Source: Arthrobacter sp. OAP107 (lineage in GTDB: Bacteria; Actinomycetota; Actinomycetes; Actinomycetales; Micrococcaceae). From it: 64,000 bases of DNA. Position numbers and translations under genes: made by a program. This document shows positions 63,968 through 64,000 of this stretch, in pieces. The stretch covers positions 4,340,001 to 4,404,000 of the forward strand of contig NZ_JBEPOK010000001.1 in NCBI RefSeq assembly GCF_040546765.1, written 5' to 3'. Every line of letters begins with the position of its first letter. Position 1 is the first letter of the stretch. The notes below the pieces were generated by a model. It was not told where the DNA came from. It ran no database searches and saw nothing but the letters and a program-made list of their open reading frames with translations.

Positions 63968-64000
63968 AGGCAATAGGAATGGCCACTGTTTCCGTGCTGG
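63964..64000 (+). CDS. Start of the next hydrogenase-cluster gene (cut by window end)
   Basis: ATG at 63964 overlaps the previous stop (ATGA) and reads MKAIGMATVSVL before the window ends. Too short to identify; by position it could be a hydrogenase maturation protease or another accessory gene. Confidence 0.55.
   Translation, partial: MKAIGMATVSVL

Overview
The window is high-GC DNA, densely coded on both strands with short intergenic gaps. Gene content suggests a Gram-positive actinobacterium of the Arthrobacter/Pseudarthrobacter (Micrococcaceae) type: GTP-dependent PEP carboxykinase, a c-di-AMP (ydaO) riboswitch ahead of a secreted transglycosylase-like protein, YhgE/Pip, a MocR/YczE pair, a long Lhr helicase, and an [NiFe] hydrogenase of the high-affinity actinobacterial group 1h type. 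The genus is inferred from memory of the families, not from a search.

Layout. 0-5 kb: end of an MFS transporter, a RecQ helicase with a C-terminal phosphoribosyltransferase-like tail, and phosphomannomutase. 4.9-6.7 kb: an NsrR-like Rrf2 regulator and flavohaemoglobin with an NsrR-type operator (nitric oxide detoxification). 6.9-11.5 kb: pckG, tRNA-Arg, a GntR regulator and a divergent flavin disulfide reductase. 11.5-15.6 kb: a self-regulated operon of a dead ABC-ATPase-like protein, YhgE/Pip and TetR. 15.7-22.5 kb: VanY-type peptidase with propeller repeats, SixA, a winged-helix regulator, a broken exported-protein gene and a two-component system. 22.5-25 kb: riboswitch plus secreted transglycosylase, then a twice-deleted glycosyltransferase remnant. 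24.9-32 kb: HAD phosphatase, VOC protein, upp, PAP2, tadA and a four-gene operon (dehydrogenase, divergent QueD-like protein, glycosyltransferase, YcaQ-like protein). 32.1-35 kb: tRNA-Ser and a dicarboxylate symporter. 35-39.3 kb: an operon with two partial RND permeases around a lipoprotein adaptor. 39.8-41.5 kb: a DUF4232-type lipoprotein and a complete IS481-family element. 41.7-55.7 kb: Rieske oxidoreductase, lhr (frameshifted), nei, yczE/mocR, SRPBCC/ArsR pair, RluA, macrodomain and DedA. 55.8-64 kb: hypA, hypB, hydrogenase small and large subunits and at least four accessory genes, running off the end.

The strongest oddities are: (1) an RND operon in which a 320-residue mini-permease carries the N-terminal segment missing from the large permease; (2) single-base frameshifts in the hydrogenase large subunit, exactly between the two C-terminal nickel-ligand cysteines, and near the end of lhr; (3) an IS481 copy whose transposase and the adjacent lipoprotein gene take their stop codons from the same CTAG palindrome; (4) a QueD-like protein lacking canonical zinc and catalytic residues inside a conserved-looking operon of unknown product; (5) an ABC-like protein without Walker A lysine in a palindrome-controlled YhgE operon. 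Residue positions are counted by eye and approximate.
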